DNA of 64,000 nt from Lytechinus variegatus. Its lineage: Eukaryota; Echinodermata; Echinoidea; Temnopleuroida; Toxopneustidae. The notes beneath the pieces were generated by a model. The model was given only the letters and a program-made list of their open reading frames with translations, was not told where the DNA came from and did no database searches. The stretch spans positions 54,546,796 to 54,610,795 of the forward strand of contig NC_054740.1 of assembly GCF_018143015.1 (NCBI RefSeq). Reading direction: 5' to 3'. The position numbers and the translations under genes were made by a program. This document shows positions 42,001 to 53,130 of the stretch, one piece after another (position 1 is the first letter of the stretch; each line of letters starts with the position of its first letter).

Positions 42001-45000
42001 CACTTATTTTATCCATGGCATGGAAAGATGTAGAGATGGATGGAAAAGACTTAAACAAAAATGCAATTATTTTTTTGTGAAGTATAATACTTATTTAGAA
42101 AAATGAAATGCAATGAACTTGCAGCTGAACATTATCAAAATATTTTGATAATCGAACCTACCATTGAAGGTTTTCACAGGTTTCCTAAAGTGATAAACAC
42201 CTAAAAATGCATTTTTTTTTTCGATAAAAAAAAGAAAGGAATGAAGTTAGAAGAAATTGGCAAATCATTAAAACTTTTCCTGAATGCTTGCTGCTTGTGA
42301 ATGCTTATTTTGAAAGAAACTGATTATCAAAATATACCCTGAACCCTCCCCCCCCAAAAAACACCTTTACCTTTGATGTAAATAGCTCTATGTTGCCCCA
42401 CATGAATATTTATCTTCTTGTCTGGGAAATAGACCGAGGAATCTCCCAAGATATACAAAGTGATCTGACCAACAGAGTCCTGGTGCAGAGTAGACAGTTT
42501 CCTGTCAAATTCTGTAGGGAAGAAAAAAAGACATTACAGAAAATATTACAAAGTGAAGTCAATGTATTTATATGTACAAACAAAGAGTCATGGCATGAAT
42601 TGTAACATGGAGTCATCAACAATTGTAATTTTTAACATCATTATCATGAATTACACCATCTCCATCTCCACCATCACTATCACCATATTCATCACTACAG
42701 TTTGAAGCCTGTGAGTGATGCATGAAGCACATAAATTAAAACATGCTACATATAAAGACAATTACAAATTATATCTCTAAATAAAAGAGACACGACCAAG
42801 ACAAACTGCTTGATTCACTGGCATAATAAATTTGATTGATGTTAAATATCATTATCATTATTACTTCATTAATTATCAGTAATATTAAATAATAATGTAT
42901 TATTATCAATATGAAATCATTATCATCATCCTTATAGTCATGATATTGGTAATAATCATCATCCAGGTTTTCCAAAATTTAACCAAATGGCAGCTAGTAT
43001 AAGATCAACAGGCCATTTAAACCCCTGAAAAAAAAAGTTTGGAAATCTGAGTTTGGCCATAAATTTCTCCCAATTTCCAATTTTACACAATTCAAATTTG
43101 ATATTATTCAAAAGATAATTCAATTCTCTTTAAAATGATACCATGCTTGCTATGATCATGCCATCAAGAAAAGAGCAGGATTCAAAAGTGTTGGATGAGG
43201 TCTAAATTGAAAAGCTGCAAAACGAGTAGAAATAGCCATGAAGGGTCAATACAGAACATGATTATTTTGTCTGTGTCAATAGAGATGAACATCTATTCAA
43301 ATCAAGCCCCTGTTTCTTCAATTTTGATGTTTTGTTGTGGTTATGTAGCGATGGTTCAGTGAGATAACATGGTTAATTGAGTCGCAGTTTGAAATACCCA
43401 TGCGTGTTTGTTTGTTATGTGTTTGCTTATGCAGAGGTGTCTTTGATTCCATGTTAATGTTGATGTCAAGGTGACACAGACAAAAGAACAATGGCTTTCA
43501 ATATTGTGTCATATTGCAACTGTTGAATTTTGACATTGCCCAACATTTCAAGGCATTGCACCTCCATGTGACCCATAATCATATCATGAAGGGTATCATT
43601 TTAAAGAGAATTAAATTATCTATTTATTAATATTAATGACACAGTAATATTCACTAAAACCAAGGATAAATTATCAATCAAAGTCAGATTTCCAAACTTT
43701 TTTTGGATGAGTTTATATGTGCAGGGGATATTTCTGGTACCTCACCAAAATATTCTTTCCAATCTTTTACACCTGTGACACAAAATGTATTTTGTGTGGC
43801 AGGCTTAAGAAAAGATTGAACAAAACTTTGTAGATACATTTCTCCAACAGCCTAAACAGTTAATCTAATTTGAAAAAAACTAATTATTCCTTATTACACA
43901 TACTTTTGAAAAAAAAAATGGTTTGAACTCAGTTCTACAAAATTCCTAGAGCTTTTTGTCAGATGAAATCTATCTTCTCCCTTTACCTTTTACTGATGAT
44001 GATTCTTCCATAAATCTCCTTTCAGCTGTTAAACAATTCCTGGAATAAATGGAGTATTGCATACCAAGAGAAGAACTTCCATCTTGTCCTGTAAGATTAT
44101 CAAAATGGGGATAATCAGAGAGTAGATTCTCAAGTTTCTTAGAAAAAATATACTTTAGCATTAAACAAAAATAGTGAGTTAAATTCATGATTCCCGTCTT
44201 GATACCTTGTCCTTGACCATCTAAAGTCCTAGACCTTTTCCTAGTTTTAGGCCAGGGCAAGGCCAGACAAAGCAAAACAAGGCCAGTAATTATTTCAGAA
44301 ATACGAAGGTAACAATAAGTCAATAGATTTAAAAATAGAAAACCATCTGTAGTGTTGTGATCCTCGAGTACGGCGTTGGGCCTAGGACTTGGGGACAACT
44401 AAGTCACCTTGGCCTTGGCCTCAGATGTCCAGTCCAGTCCGAACGTAATGGAGTTACTACATGCTAAAGTTAGCAGACGATACATGTCCTTCCAATCCAA
44501 TTTGATCAATGCCAAAAAATCTTAATTTCGGGAGGATAAGGATGGTAATCGTAAGGGCGGGAGTTGGGATGAATTTTCGGGAGCCTCCCAATGAAATCGA
44601 GAGGGTTGGCATTTCTGGTGAAAATAGAAAAGATTATGAAAATTAAGATCAGTTGGCACATTTTTAAAAATTCAAAATTGAATTAAAAACATGAAAGTAG
44701 ATAGGTATTTTTCTTGAATTAGTCCCGTTACTACTACTTACCTGACATCAAAGACCTTGCCAGCTGTGCTTCTAGCTCCTTTACTGATGAGCCACTATCT
44801 GACTGTTGACTGCACAAAACCAGTGTTATGGGAATCTTGCATGTTGTCTGAAAGGTTGACATAAGAATTTTACCGGTAATGTCTCTTAATCAAGAAAATG
44901 GGTTCCATCTTTACAACTTCACAAAACATGTAGACCTGGGCCACGTCTTACAAAGAGTTGCAAGTGATCCGAATAATCCCAACTATGGACGGCCAGCAAC

Positions 45001-46107
45001 GTCAACATCAATTATTCATGTTTGTACAAAATATTTTCAAACTATGATGCATATTCATGCATTCATTGTTTTCTTGAAAATTCACTTTGCTTCTCTTTGT
45101 TTACAAAGGACATTGCGCAAATTTCCTGTATAAAAAATTATGACATTGATGGATTTCCAAAAAGTTACGATTGATTGTATCAAACGTAACTCTTTGCAAG
45201 ACGGGGTCCTAAATTAATCCAAGACCATTTAAAGCCATTGCCTTGGTTACCATACTGATTGGCATTAAAAGTCTTTTAAATGAGGGTTAATTGTTACCAT
45301 GAAATTACTGTGATTGAGATTGTCAATTTGTGACTGTGTTTTATTTGGCCTAAGCTCTGGGATTGCCAGGTCCTGAATTCAGATTTTGGCCTGAAAACTG
45401 GCATCCCTTTAAGCTGCTCTAGTTAAACTGAGTTTCAAATTCACTCTCGTGATCTTACAATCATTCTCATCATTATTCCTTCATTTTTAATCTAGCTTTC
45501 ATGAATAATTACTTCCACAGTGAAGATTCTGAGCAAAATCTGTCTCAATTTCAATCCTGATAACTTGGCTATTTGTGCATACATGTGTGGGATGATTCTT
45601 ACAAAACATTTTTCAGCAAGGATCAATAATCTGTGAATATGATTTGGTATAAACAATCGATCACTCAAGTAGCAACGTTTACATGCTGTTATATGGCTAA
45701 AAAAATTGCATCCAAACAATCTTATTTCTTGCCAAAATTTATCAAGTAAAATTGTACATTTCAGTAGTTTCAGTAACCTCATCATTTGCACAATAATTTT
45801 GGAGATTCACAAGCACATATCTATGTTTTTATGAAAATCAACAAACATACTTCAATAGACTATTAAACCAACTGATTGACGACCCCAAGTTTCCCAACTT
45901 TTGAAATCCACAATCAAATCTAAATTTCTAAAAGTGTCATATTCAATGGGAGGGAGAATCACTTTACCTCTTGTTTAAAGACCTGTTCAATATCATTATA
46001 TGGCAGAGATGCTCTGTATGTAGTTGTTGTTTTCCACCACAAAGGAACTCCAAAGGCAACACACATGACACCTACAACTATAGCAGCAACGGTTTCACTC
46101 CAACCAG
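32930..46107 (-). CDS. PIGS: GPI transamidase component PIG-S (13 exons, 5' end missing)
   Basis: PIG-S is a subunit of the ER GPI transamidase that joins preformed GPI anchors to protein C-termini. Exons on the minus strand are 46107-45968, 44847-44742, 44088-43987, 42511-42371, 41956-41841, 40800-40680, 40312-40142, 39417-39328, 38249-38068, 36477-36427, 35049-34921, 33603-33443 and 33041-32930. All have AG/GT borders and join in phase to 540 residues plus stop, close to the length of vertebrate PIGS. Hallmarks: an N-terminal membrane anchor ending [19 protein letters not shown], a luminal domain with [22 protein letters not shown] and [12 protein letters not shown], then [20 protein letters not shown] and a C-terminal membrane segment. 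The exon with the start codon (an estimated 10-15 residues) is not identified upstream of 46107. No frame break is seen, so the gene is probably functional. Confidence 0.93.
33050..33320 (+). repeat. Purine-rich simple sequence in PIGS intron
   Basis: Almost only A and G on the plus strand for about 250 bases. On the sense strand of PIGS it is therefore a giant polypyrimidine tract ending close to the last acceptor. Confidence 0.85.
33443..33603 (-). CDS. PIGS: PIGS exon 12 (of those found)
   Basis: Acceptor 'ttcttgttacag', then [20 protein letters not shown] and on to [18 protein letters not shown], donor 'gtaagttt'. 161 nt, ends in phase 2, and the next exon supplies the last base of Lys. 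Confidence 0.93.
33657..33964. mobile_element. MITE, 'ggcccgtattctgaagtc' ends
   Basis: About 30-bp inverted ends (ggcccgtattctgaagtcag / cccgacttcagaatacggcc). It lies in a PIGS intron, 54 bases upstream of an exon in gene orientation. Internal 'taaacttaggg'-type sequences are also paired. Confidence 0.9.
34921..35049 (-). CDS. PIGS: PIGS exon 11
   Basis: [20 protein letters not shown], then [20 protein letters not shown], then AKQ. The ISNIVI-D block is highly conserved in PIG-S. 129 nt in phase 0, donor 'gtaggtca'. Confidence 0.93.
35100..36004. repeat. Insertion with weak inverted ends in PIGS intron
   Basis: 'gttccagagatgctaact' at the left and the complement of 'gaacactagagttgctaa' at the right form imperfect ends of a roughly 900-bp segment. 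It includes a GC-rich patch (35140-35215, 'ggggcccgcccagggcccct') and, near the right end, repeated 'tccggaa' motifs. No coding sense is supported. Confidence 0.45.
36427..36477 (-). CDS. PIGS: PIGS exon 10 (51-nt microexon)
   Basis: [17 protein letters not shown] between acceptor 'atttatttcacag' and donor 'gtgagttg', in phase 0 at both ends. Confidence 0.85.
36752..37112. mobile_element. MITE family A, copy 1
   Basis: Ends 'agggccctgtcttacaaagag' and its mirror '...ctctttgtaagacaggggcct'. Internal TIR continues through 'attg.tcaatc'. Three more members: 37107-37371, 44937-45210 and 59227-59504. Confidence 0.9.
37107..37371. mobile_element. MITE family A, copy 2 (abutting copy 1)
   Basis: Starts inside the last bases of copy 1 ('ggggcctcatctcacaaagag') and ends '...ctctttgtaggacatggccct'. 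Two members head to tail sharing a boundary suggest insertion at or into the end of the first. Confidence 0.88.
38068..38249 (-). CDS. PIGS: PIGS exon 9
   Basis: [20 protein letters not shown], then [20 protein letters not shown], then [20 protein letters not shown]. This is the most diagnostic PIG-S block. NAT is a potential N-glycosylation site in the lumen. 182 nt. Confidence 0.95.
38340..38830. repeat. Partly duplicated intron/exon flank
   Basis: The segment 38640-38790 ('aatgcaatggtactcaccgag...tctcatctttttatacctcat') resembles 38228-38345. A stretch covering the exon 9 acceptor and flanking intron was therefore duplicated downstream of the real exon boundary. The copy lacks the coding part. 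Confidence 0.6.
39328..39417 (-). CDS. PIGS: PIGS exon 8
   Basis: [20 protein letters not shown], then SPLYIHSSD. 90 nt with phase 1 at both ends; donor 'gtaagaga'. Confidence 0.93.
40142..40312 (-). CDS. PIGS: PIGS exon 7
   Basis: [62 protein letters not shown] and LPH.I.PVEA.LG are PIG-S signatures. 171 nt. Confidence 0.94.
40680..40800 (-). CDS. PIGS: PIGS exon 6
   Basis: [40 protein letters not shown]. Acceptor 'ctccatcttag', donor 'gtatattt'. 121 nt. Confidence 0.92.
40870..41110 (+). repeat. (CAT)n-rich microsatellite
   Basis: Imperfect catcat/atcatc runs. They give histidine-rich open frames with no meaning. It lies in a PIGS intron. Confidence 0.9.
41600..41815. mobile_element. Tc1/mariner-like MITE fragment
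   Basis: Starts at a TA with 'cagtggtgctcaaaagttag' and matches 55266-55470. It ends near 'ggtggggttcacta' without the complete right terminus. Confidence 0.65.
41841..41956 (-). CDS. PIGS: PIGS exon 5
   Basis: [38 protein letters not shown]. Donor 'gtgagtac'. 116 nt. Confidence 0.88.
42371..42511 (-). CDS. PIGS: PIGS exon 4
   Basis: [46 protein letters not shown]. Acceptor 'ttcttccctacag', donor 'gtaaaggt'. 141 nt. Confidence 0.88.
43016..43717. mobile_element. 700-bp element with inverted ends
   Basis: The left end 'taaacccctgaaaaaaaaag', then 'tttggaaatctgagtttgg', is mirrored at 43680-43717. The half copy at 17697-18000 shows it is a dispersed family. No coding capacity. Confidence 0.75.
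43987..44088 (-). CDS. PIGS: PIGS exon 3
   Basis: [33 protein letters not shown]. Acceptor 'gataatcttacag', donor 'gtaaaggg'. 102 nt. Poorly conserved region, called mainly because phases and splice sites fit. Confidence 0.75.
44742..44847 (-). CDS. PIGS: PIGS exon 2
   Basis: [35 protein letters not shown]. The PITLVLC strand follows the N-terminal anchor as in vertebrate PIG-S. 106 nt. Confidence 0.85.
44937..45210. mobile_element. MITE family A, copy 3
   Basis: Inverted ends 'tgggccacgtcttacaaagag' and '...ctctttgcaagacggggtcct'. It shares the central block 'ctttgtttacaaaggacatt' with the other copies. Confidence 0.88.
45968..46107 (-). CDS. PIGS: PIGS first identified coding exon (N-terminal anchor)
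   Basis: [20 protein letters not shown], then [20 protein letters not shown], then QVFKQE. The hydrophobic stretch is the N-terminal membrane segment. [15 protein letters not shown] is nearly invariant in PIG-S. The acceptor 'ttccgttcttttag' shows that a start-codon exon lies upstream. Confidence 0.94.
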
Positions 46108-46585
46108 CTAAAAGAACGGAAATGAGTTATTGATTACAATACATAAAAAAATGATAAAGGTACATTTTTGGCAGGTTTTACCTTCTTTTTCCCACTTACC
46201 CACCCCACCCCCATCTCATAATCATATCCTTGATTGTCTCCAAGATTAGACCTAATACTAGATCAATTCTAATTTTAACTCTAACATTAATTATTCATCA
46301 TCCTACTTCTCATTCCTCTTAATTATTTTCTCCTACTTCTCTGATTTTTTTTCTCTCTTTCTATTTATTTATATATATATTCATTTATTTATGTATTTAA
46401 TTATTTATTCATTCATTTTTATTTATTCATTTCATTTCCAGGCAAGAAAACATGACAGCAATAGAAACATTACAAAACTTGTAAAATAGAGCACCACTGC
46501 CACCAGGCAATGCCTGGGAATCACCTTAAAGAATTGAAAATTCTTTTGAGAGGTTCTCCACATTGGCAGCTAGCACTCATTCAAT

Positions 46586-46612
46586 GAACAAGGTTATGAT
46601 ATAACCTTGTTC
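46586..46612. repeat. 27-bp palindrome, detached repeat end
   Basis: gaacaaggttat-gat-ataaccttgttc, identical to the end at 55485-55511. The body of the repeat is not present. Confidence 0.85.
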
Positions 46613-46769
46613 TCAGTTACATCTCACGAAAGTCGTATTTTTGAATGGCACAGAAAGCTCCTTTCATGAATTTAATTTAGAAATAGGTTCATAATCATGA
46701 GATGTGTTTCATGAATTTGATATCTGATTTATGGACCTTTGTTATGGTGTTAATTATTATTTTGAAGAT

Positions 46770-48440
46770 ACTATGAAAAAAATAAGAGAAGACAATGAGG
46801 CTATAGTGATGATGAGACATTAATAATAATTAGACAATAAATATTGAGACAATTATAATAATTATTATTACAATAATAATTATTATAAAGTGATTTTAAA
46901 AACAATTATAATGATAATTATAATTGTAATAATTATTGAGACAATGTTAATGAGACATCAATAATAATTATAAAATAATTATAATTACATAGATGACAAT
47001 TCTAGTATTTATTGACAATAATAATTATTATTACAGTACCGTAAGGGCACTAGTATTCAACCCGGCATAATTCAAAGATTTTGACATATTGCCAAAAATA
47101 TTTAGAAATATGGAAACTATCTTAATTTCATACCTTTGTTATTTCCAGGGTAATCTGTTGTCGGTATTTTCTTTATTAATCTGTCGACTGTATGCGCGTA
47201 GGATCGAATTATGCGCCGATGGCCTTTTGCACTGAATTGCACTAGTATTCAACCTAGTGAGGATAGATAGCAAATCTCAAAAGGGTTTATATTGCTAAAT
47301 TAGATCTAGATCTATGTAAGTCTCTGGCTTTGATTAAGTCCCTGTTTGGTCTCATCTCAAATGGTCTAGTCCATAGTCGATTGGGACAAGGGCAAATTGA
47401 GAGACAGGGCCATCTTTTATTGCTAGGTTGAATACTAGTGCAGACGGGTTGAAAACTAGTGCAAAAACCCGTCGCCATGTAATTCGATCGTCCGCGCACA
47501 GTCGACTGGTTAAAGAAAAAAATAACGGATAAAGAAGCACCAGCATTTGCGCTTGGAAATAAGACAGGTCTGAAATTCAGGTAAATTCCATATTTCTATA
47601 TATTTGAAGAAACTCTCAAAACGGGTTGAATACTAGTGCCCTTACGGTAATCATTATTATAATAAAATAATTGTAATGATAACAATTATAATGATAGTAC
47701 TTTTAGTTGTAATAATTACTGAGACAATAATATTAATGAGATATAATAATAATCATAATAATAATACTTTTAATTAAAATAAATATAATTGTAGAAATAA
47801 TTATAATTTATAGGCCTTATAATTATTGAGACAATAATAACTACTATTACAATAATAATTATTATAAAATAATTATAATGATTAAATTATAATGAAAGTA
47901 ATTACAATTGTAATAATTACTGAGACAGTAATATTGATAAGTCTTCAATAATAATGATTATTATATTTATAAATATAATCATAATTATAAAAATAATCAT
48001 AATTAAAATTAAAGGCCTTATAATTATTGAGACAATAATAAATATTAGTACAATAATAATAATAGAATTATAATAACAATTATAATGTAAGTAGGCCCTA
48101 ATTATAATTGTAATAATTACTGAGACAGTAATATTGATAAGTCATCATTAATGATTATTGTCATAAATTATTTTAATCATAATTATTATTTCAATAATAA
48201 GTACTATTATGAAATAATTATAATAACAATTATTACTACAATGATAGTAATTTTGATTGTAATAATTATTTAGAAAATAATATTAATGAAACAAAAATAC
48301 TTATTATCAATATAATCAAAATCATAATGATAATTGGGACAATAATGAAACGATGATGAGACAATAATAATATCAACAATTTTATTGAGACCACAATAAC
48401 AATAATGAGATAATAGACAATTGAAATCAATCTGTTTTTA
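46770..48440. repeat. AT-rich (ataattat)n low-complexity region
   Basis: About 1.6 kb of degenerate aataat/attatt blocks with recurring 'aattattgagacaataat' phrases, indicating an expanded and diverged simple repeat. It is interrupted by an inserted element at 47037-47649. Confidence 0.85.
47037..47649. mobile_element. 613-bp element with 28-bp perfect inverted ends
   Basis: taccgtaagggcactagtat, then tcaacccg, at the left is exactly mirrored at the right. The core 'gcactagtattcaac' appears again internally at about 47240 and inverted at about 47425, so there are nested subterminal repeats. 'gtcgactg' pairs (47174 / 47500) add to the symmetry. No coding capacity. Confidence 0.9.
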
Positions 48441-48479
48441 TTTTTTTTCAAGAAATCCTAAGATTATTATTTCAATTCT

Positions 48480-48600
48480 CTTCTGTGACGCACGCGTCTG
48501 TAACGTTGGCGAAGAACAATAGGAAGCAAGATGGCGGCGTAAACATCGGGCAAGTCTCTTCCGTCTTTTCACAATATTTCTCTCATTTTTTTAAATGAAT
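48480..48600. promoter_or_regulatory. Candidate divergent promoter with YY1-type motif
   Basis: After 1.6 kb of AT repeats the sequence turns CpG-bearing ('gacgcacgcgtctgtaacg') and contains gcaagatggcggcg at about 48526. This fits the YY1 consensus often found just downstream of TSSs of housekeeping genes. It lies between PIGS (minus) and the ORP1-like gene (plus). Transcription is not shown. Confidence 0.45.
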
Positions 48601-49500
48601 TCTTGTTCAAAAATAAAAACGAGAGCGTAGAATTACTAGAAATGTCGGAAATGAAGTTTCTGTTATCCCATGTAGCCTACACCTACATGATGTCTAATTT
48701 AGAGTGAATCAGAATAGAGGGAAAGAAGAAATCTCGGGGGTGAAAGTTTCAGGTTTTGGCTTCCGATGTGTGGGTCAATGACTCAATGACAAGGAAGACC
48801 TTCCTGGCTTCGTATGAGAGTAACCTTACGTTAGTAAATGATTTTTACTCTCTAGAAAAAGTAGAAGCCTCCTGGTTACGCTAGCGGTGACAAATTTGCC
48901 GATCTTTTGCCATTTTCATGAATAGGTCTACTGAAAAGAAACTTTCATCAAAGGGTAATTTAAGGTCGCTTTTCATGTTGATGATGTCAGATTTTAAGGA
49001 TATTGGCTAGTTTTTGAGATAATGACCGTCCGCGAAGTATGGACACGCGCGAAGTTTGGACTCACTGCCATACAACTTCAAGACGCGCATACCGGTACGT
49101 TACACCAATCTCTACACATGGGACCAAGAAAAGCTGGAACTTGATTAATCGACACTAGAAAAAATAAAATGTGTAACAAAGTTATAATTTTGTCTTATTT
49201 ACCTGAACTCTCCTCGTGTAATTTTGAACCTTGTTTAGCCATAGTTGAGGAGCAAATAAATGCTGAATCTGAAATTTACTTTTACGCCAAAATTTCACTC
49301 AGCCTCAGGCGAAGGTCTCACTCCTATTATTTATATCAGTCGAATCTACGAAATTTCCAGGCGATATCTCGGCAATCGATCTCGCGCGCGCGGGTATCGT
49401 GACGACCGGTGCGGCGTCGTCTGCTTGAATTTTTTCTCTCTCTCAAACCTTTTTTTTTCTCTTATGCAGTCTCAATGCTGAGAGCTAAGGCCAGAGATCC
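48600..49500. other. Unique-looking sequence, no exon called
   Basis: This region is expected to hold 5' exons of one or both host genes. No start-codon exon with the phase needed by PIGS could be supported. Confidence 0.4.
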
Positions 49501-49509
49501 TTTACTTAA

Positions 49510-49715
49510 AAGGTATAAGTTAACCCCCAGAAAAAAATAATTTGAATAAATAGAGAAAAGTCAAACTAGCATAACGCTGAAAATTTCATCAAATTCGGAT
49601 GTAAAAAAAGAAATTTATGACTTCAAAGTTTCGCTTATTTTTCACAAAACCATGATTATTTACAACTCAGTGACATGCAAATTAGGCGATCGATGGTGTC
49701 CTTCACTCATTATAC
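49510..49715 (+). mobile_element. Truncated copy of the TTAA-flanked MITE
   Basis: Left half of the element at 18112-18681 ('aaatagagaaaagtcaaac', 'caaagtttcgcttatttttc', 'cagtgacatgcaaattagg'). It is cut by the G-rich repeat that starts at 49716. Confidence 0.85.
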
Positions 49716-49760
49716 CGGGGGGGCCGGGGGGGGGAGCACTTACATTGACGAGTGGATACC
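49716..49760 (+). repeat. G-rich repeat end
   Basis: 'ccgggggggccggggggggg' followed by 'agcacttacattgacgagtggatacc', related to the repeat end at 311-355. Confidence 0.8.
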
Positions 49761-49979
49761 AGGGGGGCCCCTAGCTATTGGTGGAGCAAAAAAGGACCCC
49801 AAAAAAAGGAGGAAAAAAGGAGAAAGATGAGTGAATACTAATTAGGGGAAGACTTGGAAAATACAAAGAATCTTATGTCATTATATAGTTTTTTTTTCTC
49901 GCACTTCACACTGTGTTAGGTGGTCTTAGTATGGAGCTTAAAGTTTGGAAGAATAATGCAAAAAATCCCAGGACCAAAA

Positions 49980-51630
49980 TCCAATTGAAACCAGTTGGAT
50001 TTCCAACTGGTTTCAATTGGTTTCAATTGGTTTCAACTGGTTTCAATTGGTTTTAACTGGAATTTAACAATTTCCAGTTGAAACCAATTGAAACCAGTTG
50101 GGCAACTGGAAATCCTAACTGGAACCAGTTGGGTAAATGGATATGACTTCCAACTGGAAATGATTTCTAACTGGAACCAGTTGGGTAACTGGAAATCCTA
50201 ACTGGAACCAGTTGGGCAACTGGAAATCCTAACTGGAACCAGTTGGGTAACTGGAAATGACTTCCAACTGGAAATGATTTCTAACTGGAACCAGTTAGGT
50301 ACATATCAATTTGTTGTGTACAAAAACGCTCCTTTTATAAAGCATAGAAATGGGACGTTTATCGCACAGTCACTAATACGCGCCGCTGTCTTCGCATCGT
50401 GCAGGCAGTCTACGTGTATAGTGGCGGGCTGCTACATTGCGGTGCAGGGGTGTTCAACTTACATATCGTGAGCGCACTCAGCTGCGTGTTTTCACTTCTT
50501 CTCCTTTCTCTCCTTTTCTTGTCATTTTTCCTCGCATTACTTGTTTTCATAAATTTCCCTCTCACTTTCCTTGTTTTCTCACTCCCTTCAGTTTTGTAAC
50601 TCTTCTTGATCACTTGCATTCATTGGCACACCCCCCGGTCAAAAATGGTACGGTCCTATCCAACATACACTCAAGTCGTCGCTGTACGAATAAATGAAAA
50701 AGTGCAAAATTCTTCACGCGCTGCGTTGCCTAGCTATGCGTGTTTACTGTGTACACACAATGCCATCGGCTGAACCCGCCAAACTATAGTGACCAATTAT
50801 TGCAAAAGCTTTTGCAAATGTGAAAAGTGACAGAGGTTTTTTTTATCCAATCAAAATCATTCTTAGGTATTGGCAATCTACAGCATTTTCTGCAAAATGT
50901 CTTTTTTTGATAGGGTCTATTGTGACGTATATATTTTTTTACAACAATGTGAAGTCGCACCAAACGTTTCGCATCCCGCACTTGCCCATTGGCTCATGTA
51001 CAAATGGATTTCCAAAATCATCAAGAAAGGTTCCAAAAACCTCAAAAGTGACAGAACTTAATTTGACTAAAATTAAATGAAAATCATATCATATTCAAGG
51101 TGAGAATCTGCTCTATTCTATTCTGTTTTGATAGATCACCTTGTTGACGCGTTTGGGAGATATCTTAGCAAATCCCTCAAAAACGGCGTATTTTCTATTA
51201 TTCTCCATAGGGAAATAATTTAACACGCTACGCACTGCAAAAAAGGAGCGCAAACAAATTGATATGACTGGAAATCCTAATTGGAACCAGTTGGGCAACT
51301 GGAAATCCTAACTGGAACCAGTTGGGTAACTGGAAATGACTTCCAACTGGAAATGATTTCTAACTGGAACCAGTTGGGTAACTGGAAATCCTAACTGGAA
51401 CCAGTTGGGTAACTGGAAATGACTTCCAACTGGAAATGGTTTCTAACTGGAACCAGTTGGGTAACTGGAGATGACTTCTAACTGGAAAGATGGGTAACTG
51501 AATTCTAATTGGAACCAGTTGGGTAACTGGAAATCCTAACTGGATCCAGTTGGGTAACTGGAAATGATTTCCAATTGGTTTCCAATTGGAAATTTTCCAG
51601 TTACCCAACTGGATCCAATTGAAACCAGTT
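49980..51630. mobile_element. Satellite-flanked element of AACTGG/CCAGTT units
   Basis: Arrays at 49980-50297 and 51266-51630 consist of 31-bp and related units (aactggaaccagttgggtaa ctggaaatcct) made of AACTGG and its complement. Between them a unique 960-bp core has its own inverted ends: 'catatcaatttgtt...cgctccttttat' at 50303-50338, and its mirror 'aaaaaggagcgc...aaattgatatg' at 51240-51268. No protein is recognised in the core. It resembles the foldback element at 8755-10534 in principle but not in sequence. Confidence 0.7.
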
Positions 51631-51639
51631 AATTTGCAT

Positions 51640-53130
51640 ATTTTCTGCCAGTGTGCACAGATTAATGTTTTATGAGATTCATCACAATTTACAATGTATC
51701 TATTTATTTTTTTTCAATTTGAAGTTCCACACTTTTTTCAGATAAGTGTTTCCAATACTTAGCAGTGAAAACCATGTTCATAAATATTATAGATTATAAT
51801 TAAAACAGATTCAAAGATAATTAGTACACCACTAACTGTTACCAAATTACATCAAATAATAATACATATATTTGAAGAACTCCAATATGAATATATACCT
51901 ATATATTTAACCTCGAAAATCGAACTTTTATTATTTTGTGTGATTTACAAATTTATTTTTAAATGAGTGTTCAGTAAAATGTCTTATCGTCTGAATATTG
52001 ACATTTGGCTCAGTGCTTGCGCGCTGTATGCTCGCAAATAATTGATTGCAGGTATCTATCGTGAGTTCCATAAAGCTTCAAAATATCCCTTTTCAGGTCT
52101 GATTGTCAAAACGTATTAGCTAGCGCTGCACGCTCGAATTTTGATTGGCTTTTAGGTATAAAAATCTCTATTTTTTCCCGCTTGGGCGACACGCTCACTT
52201 TTATATAAAGCTTTGAAATGTCCAGTTTTCAGGCCATATGTTATCATCAGATTTTGTGCCCTCATTAGGCATTAATGAATATGATATTGATTAAAAATCT
52301 AATTTTCCCTTTAAATTTGTTTCATCTCGCGCTCAGCAAGAGAGGAAGATAGTCATCATTTTCATATGATGACATATCCTTAGTATGTCAAAACTTAGAG
52401 TAATACTAATAGGGGGAGTAATAATAATGAAAAATAGATCCTCACAATATTCCTACGAAGTGTTTAAAACATAAAGCAGAAATTGACTTTTTTAAGATCG
52501 GAATATCCAATAGTTTAAGCTTGCGCTTCGCGCTCGCTTTGATTTCCATGATAAAGGATGTACATGTATTTAGAAAGCCTAGAACGAATGCTATCCCAGA
52601 TCATAAAGAATAAACCATTTCCTGAATATCACGTGACAAGGAATTAGCATGTGACAAGGACCGTTCGATTGGTCATGTCCGTCTGCTGCACTTTTCATCG
52701 GAGGACGCATCGGAGCTGAGGCAGCAAATTGTGGGAAGAAATTAGATAGTTTACACTTATTTACATTTTGTATGTTGACATTGTTTGGATGACGTATATA
52801 GATGAAACTTTGACTGTAAAAAGGGAAACAAGCAGATCCGGTGAGTTAATAATAATGGCAGGTACCGGTACATTTGAGGTTGGAATTTCCGCACCAGCTT
52901 ATCCTTCGCTGCCCGGCCCTGCCTCCTGCTCTGCCCGTAGCCTTGGCCTGGGAATACCGCACCGCCATGGCCTGAAATGAAATGACCAAGATCGCGATCG
53001 TCACAATGTCTGTGACTGTGTCATATTAATTTGATTATGGGCATAAACTGAAAGAAAACAAATAATGGGATGAACATCTACTATTGGGCATGTTTTTGGT
53101 CTCTGTCATGTCTGTTTATTTGTTTTGCTG
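51640..53130. other. No gene; degenerate 'gcgctcgc' motifs
   Basis: Around 52015-52550, phrases such as 'cttgcgcgctgtatgctcgc', 'gcgctgcacgctcg' and 'gcgcttcgcgctcgc' recur every 100-150 bases, suggesting an old repeat. The rest shows nothing. Confidence 0.45.

Noticed and set aside
48885..48915. Minus-strand ATG (MAKDRQI) as the missing first PIGS exon
   Set aside because: The phase could fit, but the donor would be 'gtcacc', which is not credible, and the frame stops shortly after.
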